64,000 nucleotides of DNA, from positions 1-64,000 of IMG/VR virus record IMGVR_UViG_3300010399_000031; one strand, written 5' to 3'. Made by a program: the position numbers and the translations under genes. The notes below the pieces were generated by a model that made no database searches, was not told the origin of the DNA, and was given only the letters and a program-made list of their open reading frames with translations. The stretch is from a virus. Of the stretch, positions 61,760 to 64,000 are shown in pieces. The number at the start of each line of letters is the position of its first letter. Within the stretch, counting starts at the first letter, position 1.

Positions 61760-61949
61760 ACAGACCAAGTTCAGTTGGCTGGTTCATCAGTTAGCATGGG
61801 TTAAACGAGTCCGTCAGGTGTGGCCAAGAGCGGTCTTGGCTACGCTATTTAAAGTGACCGCTAGACAACGCCGAAGGCGCCTACCGCGCATTAAGAGGAT
61901 GCGTATGGACACGCCTTTTGCGCAAGTCTTGGGGATTGCTAAATCCTGA
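61722..61949 (+). CDS. Basic hydrophobic protein overlapping the phuZ 3' end, 75 aa
   Basis: The frame starts inside phuZ at 61722, with AAGGAGGG 11 nt upstream, and runs 190 nt past its stop. The product is very basic and aromatic (MLTSLRILAWFFKQTKFSWL, then RRRRLPRIKRMRMD). It could be a small membrane- or nucleic-acid-binding protein made together with PhuZ. The overlap and ribosome site support it; composition alone does not. Confidence 0.4.
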   Translation: MLTSLRILAWFFKQTKFSWLVHQLAWVKRVRQVWPRAVLATLFKVTARQRRRRLPRIKRMRMDTPFAQVLGIAKS

Positions 61950-62000
61950 CGGAATTCGCCCCCTGGACTAACTACCCTGATCCAGTCGATCTTTCGTTAA

Positions 62001-62023
62001 AACTTGTCAAAATCTGTCAAGTT
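62001..62023. promoter_or_regulatory. Inverted repeat AACTTGTCA/TGTCAAGTT, candidate operator
   Basis: Nine-base arms with one mismatch around AAATC lie 50 nt after the gene at 61722, in a non-coding stretch. TTGTCA/TTGACA words also resemble host -35 boxes. It could be an operator for a unit starting near 62243. Confidence 0.35.
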
Positions 62024-62144
62024 GGGCATAGCACATGAGAGAGTTGAAGACGCACTCGATACCAAGAGATCATCGGGGTTTGATCACCCTGACTTGATCG
62101 TATGAGTGGTAAATACGTCTACACCATGTCGCACGATACGCCCT

Positions 62145-62217
62145 GAGGGGCCGCCTTGAGAGCTAACCCGAACTCCCGCCCTAAGGGGCGCATCGGTGCG
62201 TAGTCGGCGGGCCCCTC
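62145..62217 (+). ncRNA. Candidate structured RNA element
   Basis: An 11-bp stem is formed by GAGGGGCCGCC (62145-62155) and GGCGGGCCCCTC (62206-62217) with one bulged G. Inside are two competing or stacked hairpins: CGCCC/GGGCG (62177-62181, 62186-62190) and CGCA/TGCG (62189-62192, 62197-62200). No protein frame explains this. It lies in a 290-nt gap upstream of two small genes, so it could be a 5' leader element or an independent RNA. No known riboswitch is recognised. Confidence 0.5.
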
Positions 62218-62242
62218 ACCACCACCCTTTTGGAGGAACCTG

Positions 62243-62344
62243 ATGTTTAGGAGACTAAGAGAATGGTGGGAGTTTTGGATGGATTTTCGAGCTTTCATGA
62301 AAGAACTTAAAGAAGTCAAGAACTCAACCACACTATCCAAATAG
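62243..62344 (+). CDS. Tiny protein, 33 aa
   Basis: TTTGGAGGAACCTG precedes the ATG. The product is aromatic and charged (MFRRLREWWEFWMDFRAF, then MKELKEVKNSTTLSK), like an amphipathic helix. It ends 9 nt before the zinc-ribbon gene. The ribosome site makes it credible. Confidence 0.5.
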   Translation: MFRRLREWWEFWMDFRAFMKELKEVKNSTTLSK

Positions 62345-62353
62345 GAGACCAAC

Positions 62354-62599
62354 ATGTTTGGCCGGTTCTTTAACTGGCTCTTCAGAAAAGAAATTGCAGC
62401 TACGAAAAACGTATTTAGCGATGCGTCGTGTTCGTACTGTGAAAGTCGAGGTTTTTACCAGTACTCGATCGATGAAGTAGCCGTCTACAGTTGCACCCAC
62501 TGCCGCAACGCTTTCACGTTGCCGCGCAACATCTGTACGCTAAGTGATGCAGATCAGGCATTGCCCGAGAAACAGAACACACCCCTTGGCGCGCTTTAG
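62354..62599 (+). CDS. Small zinc-ribbon protein, 81 aa
   Basis: TAGGAGACCAAC precedes the ATG. Two Cys pairs (CSYCESRG and CTHCRNAF), 17 residues apart, form a zinc-ribbon-like site. The N-terminus is amphipathic (MFGRFFNWLFRKE). It may be a small nucleic-acid-binding or adaptor protein. The stop is inside a GCGCG/CGCGC hairpin. Confidence 0.6.
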   Translation: MFGRFFNWLFRKEIAATKNVFSDASCSYCESRGFYQYSIDEVAVYSCTHCRNAFTLPRNICTLSDADQALPEKQNTPLGAL

Positions 62600-62608
62600 C
62601 GCGATTGA

Positions 62609-62664
62609 GTCAGTTTTGCTATCTGTCTTCTATCCAGGAGGCGATAGCAAAACTGACTTATGCC
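62609..62664 (+). terminator. Terminator, 15-bp hairpin plus TTATGCC
   Basis: Arms GTCAGTTTTGCTATC (62609-62623) and GATAGCAAAACTGAC (62643-62657) pair perfectly and are followed directly by TTATGCC. There is no T-run. The loop carries an AGGAGG. It ends the zinc-ribbon unit. Confidence 0.75.
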
Positions 62665-62809
62665 GTTATACGGGATAGTCCTTGGAACAAAGTGAAAGAC
62701 AATTCAGCTTTAAACATAGCTCTAAAACGCACCAGAACGGGCGTAGAGCGGCTCCTTTATCCTTTTTTATACGCACCACGTATCTTGTGGTACAAAGCCG
62801 GGAAAACCG

Positions 62810-63193
62810 ATGCCGAAATACAATGCGACACTCATCCAAGATGCTGGTGAGTTGATTGCGTATCTAGAACAACCACTGTGGGTAATTCTCATGAAGTATG
62901 ATCCGAGACATTACCTCAGTATAAAACACGTCTACGAGTGGTTAATCCGCGAGGAGATCGAAGTTGTCTACGGGCTATCGTGTATCGGACACAGACACCG
63001 ACTCGATCCTTACCGTAAGATACGGAACAAGCTTACCAGAGCCATACCAGTCCCGCTGGAGAAGTTAATTCCAGCCTACATCAAGGCCCCTCGAATTTAC
63101 GATAATCCATTTGTCCAAGTTGATCTGATGGAAGGCACCGACCTTTACATCCAGTACTTTCAACACGGGACTCAATCAGCACTGACTTTCTGA
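62810..63193 (+). CDS. Hypothetical protein, 127 aa
   Basis: Follows a 145-nt gap after the terminator. The product is basic with Tyr and His residues (LSCIGHRHRLDPYRKIRNKL) and a beta-like C-terminus. No family recognised. It is spaced 7 nt from the next gene, so they are probably cotranscribed. The ribosome site is weak (GGGAAAACCG). Confidence 0.55.
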   Translation: MPKYNATLIQDAGELIAYLEQPLWVILMKYDPRHYLSIKHVYEWLIREEIEVVYGLSCIGHRHRLDPYRKIRNKLTRAIPVPLEKLIPAYIKAPRIYDNPFVQVDLMEGTDLYIQYFQHGTQSALTF

Positions 63194-63200
63194 AGAAAAA

Positions 63201-63923
63201 ATGGACCTTGCGCTTTTGGAAGCACTCACCGCTGAAGAGCATAGCGGTCGAAGACTTTATCTGGATATTCTTGAAGTTGCGTCACGACTGGAGCGCAACT
63301 ACGGTCATTACTTCAAACCCTATTTAGGAGAGCAGCTGTATTTTGATGGCGTAAGTCGCCCGATCCTGGATTTCGAAAAGAACACCTATCACTCGATGGT
63401 GGAGAAAGATCCACTAAGACCGGGTGAACTCGTGAGTGTGTCGATCCGCGACGCCAATGCGCTGCGTGAGGCGGATGTGTACGATCAACACGAGCGGCTG
63501 GTGGTGCGGGGTAAAGATGTGGTCAAATTGCGGGTGCAGCCAAGTGATCCTGTGCGCATGATGGATTTCATCGTGGAGTACGTCTCGGACTACTGCCACT
63601 CACGCATTCCCGCATTTGAAAAGAAAGGGCGAGGTCTTAATGAGATCTTCGAAAGTTTTCTCTCACCCGAGATGCTCGATGACTTTGAGGTCTTAAAGAA
63701 AAAGGACCCCAATGATGCGGAATACTTTGTCTCAGAAATCTTCTACTTGATCGATCCCTTGTTAGCCGAAGTGCGCGAATTCATGGGGCCGAACAAGTGG
63801 ATGATTTTCCTGGTCAGGCGCCAAGCGTTTGATTTGGTGCTCGACGCCTATCTAGACTACCGCATCTACGTCTATCATGAGCGACTCAAGCAAGAGCAGG
63901 ACGATACCTCATGCGAGTCGTAA
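63201..63923 (+). CDS. Hypothetical protein, 240 aa
   Basis: The product is helical and acidic (MDLALLEALTAEEHSGRRLY) with a charged middle and C-terminal helices (LDAYLDYRIYVYHERLKQEQ). No motif recognised. Its 3' end overlaps the next gene by 13 nt. Ribosome site GAAGAAAAA is weak, consistent with coupling to the gene before. Confidence 0.6.
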   Translation: MDLALLEALTAEEHSGRRLYLDILEVASRLERNYGHYFKPYLGEQLYFDGVSRPILDFEKNTYHSMVEKDPLRPGELVSVSIRDANALREADVYDQHERLVVRGKDVVKLRVQPSDPVRMMDFIVEYVSDYCHSRIPAFEKKGRGLNEIFESFLSPEMLDDFEVLKKKDPNDAEYFVSEIFYLIDPLLAEVREFMGPNKWMIFLVRRQAFDLVLDAYLDYRIYVYHERLKQEQDDTSCES

Positions 63924-64000
63924 ATCAAGTATTTGTCATCTCGCTACAAGAGCCGGCGCTACTGGTCAAAGACTACATGCGCAAGTTCTACAGTCAGAGT
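63911..64000 (+). CDS. Partial gene cut by the window end
   Basis: An ATG at 63911 overlaps the previous gene and the frame stays open to the last base (30 codons: MRVVNQVFVISLQEPALLVK, then DYMRKFYSQS). Too short to classify. Confidence 0.55.
   Translation, partial: MRVVNQVFVISLQEPALLVKDYMRKFYSQS

Noticed and set aside
62605-62850. An 81-codon frame starting with TTG
   Set aside because: It starts inside the arm of the 15-bp terminator hairpin, has no ribosome site and overlaps the better-supported gene at 62810.
1-64000. tRNA genes, CRISPR arrays, integrase or attachment sites, insertion sequences
   Set aside because: No cloverleaf with a T-arm consensus, no regularly spaced repeats and no transposase or integrase motifs were found by eye on either strand.

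Overview
This window reads as a segment of a giant (jumbo) tailed phage of the phiKZ-like, nucleus-forming group (Chimalliviridae). The strongest evidence is the combination of a PhuZ-type phage tubulin (60758-61759), a divergent multisubunit virion-type RNA polymerase (beta' fragment with GADFDGD at 21563-23194, and beta at 23191-29068), a 2430-residue tail protein with a lytic transglycosylase domain beside it, a phiKZ-type large terminase, a contractile tail sheath and tube pair, and a prohead protease. The order of transglycosylase tail protein, beta', beta, two structural proteins and prohead protease parallels phiKZ genes 181, 180, 178, 177-176 and 175. The terminase, three virion proteins, sheath and tube parallel phiKZ genes 25-30. 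Base composition is near 50% GC; the host cannot be read from the sequence. No tRNA, rRNA, CRISPR array or insertion sequence was seen.

Layout. 1-10.4 kb: replication/recombination genes (SbcC/Rad50-like ATPase, RecA-like ATPase) and small unknown genes, mostly on the plus strand. 10.5-21.5 kb: a Ser/Gly-rich virion protein facing two long minus-strand virion genes. 21.5-29.1 kb: virion RNA polymerase genes; beta is interrupted by a group I intron carrying an HNH homing endonuclease. 29.1-33.2 kb: structural genes and prohead protease, with a second, freestanding HNH gene inserted. 33.3-35.8 kb: small accessory genes, including a DUF488-like protein. 35.9-39 kb: tail tube and sheath on the minus strand. 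39.2-49.8 kb: virion proteins and terminase on the plus strand. 49.9-51.0 kb: a GIY-YIG endonuclease and a 560-nt hairpin-rich non-coding stretch. 51.0-58.0 kb: small genes, including a proteasome-like Ntn hydrolase. 58.0-59.6 kb: minus-strand tiny membrane proteins, a DUF6527 protein and a probable virion protein. 59.7-64 kb: PhuZ, a structured non-coding region, a zinc-ribbon protein and unknown genes.

How the parts work together. In this phage group the virion polymerase is injected and transcribes early genes, PhuZ centres the phage nucleus and moves capsids, and the terminase, protease, sheath, tube and tape-measure-like protein build and fill the particle. Most transcription units end at hairpins followed (on the transcribed strand) by a TTATGCC-like sequence rather than a T-run, so this phage appears to have its own terminator signature. 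Three homing-type endonucleases of two families (HNH twice, GIY-YIG once) show active invasion by selfish elements, one of them inside an essential polymerase gene.
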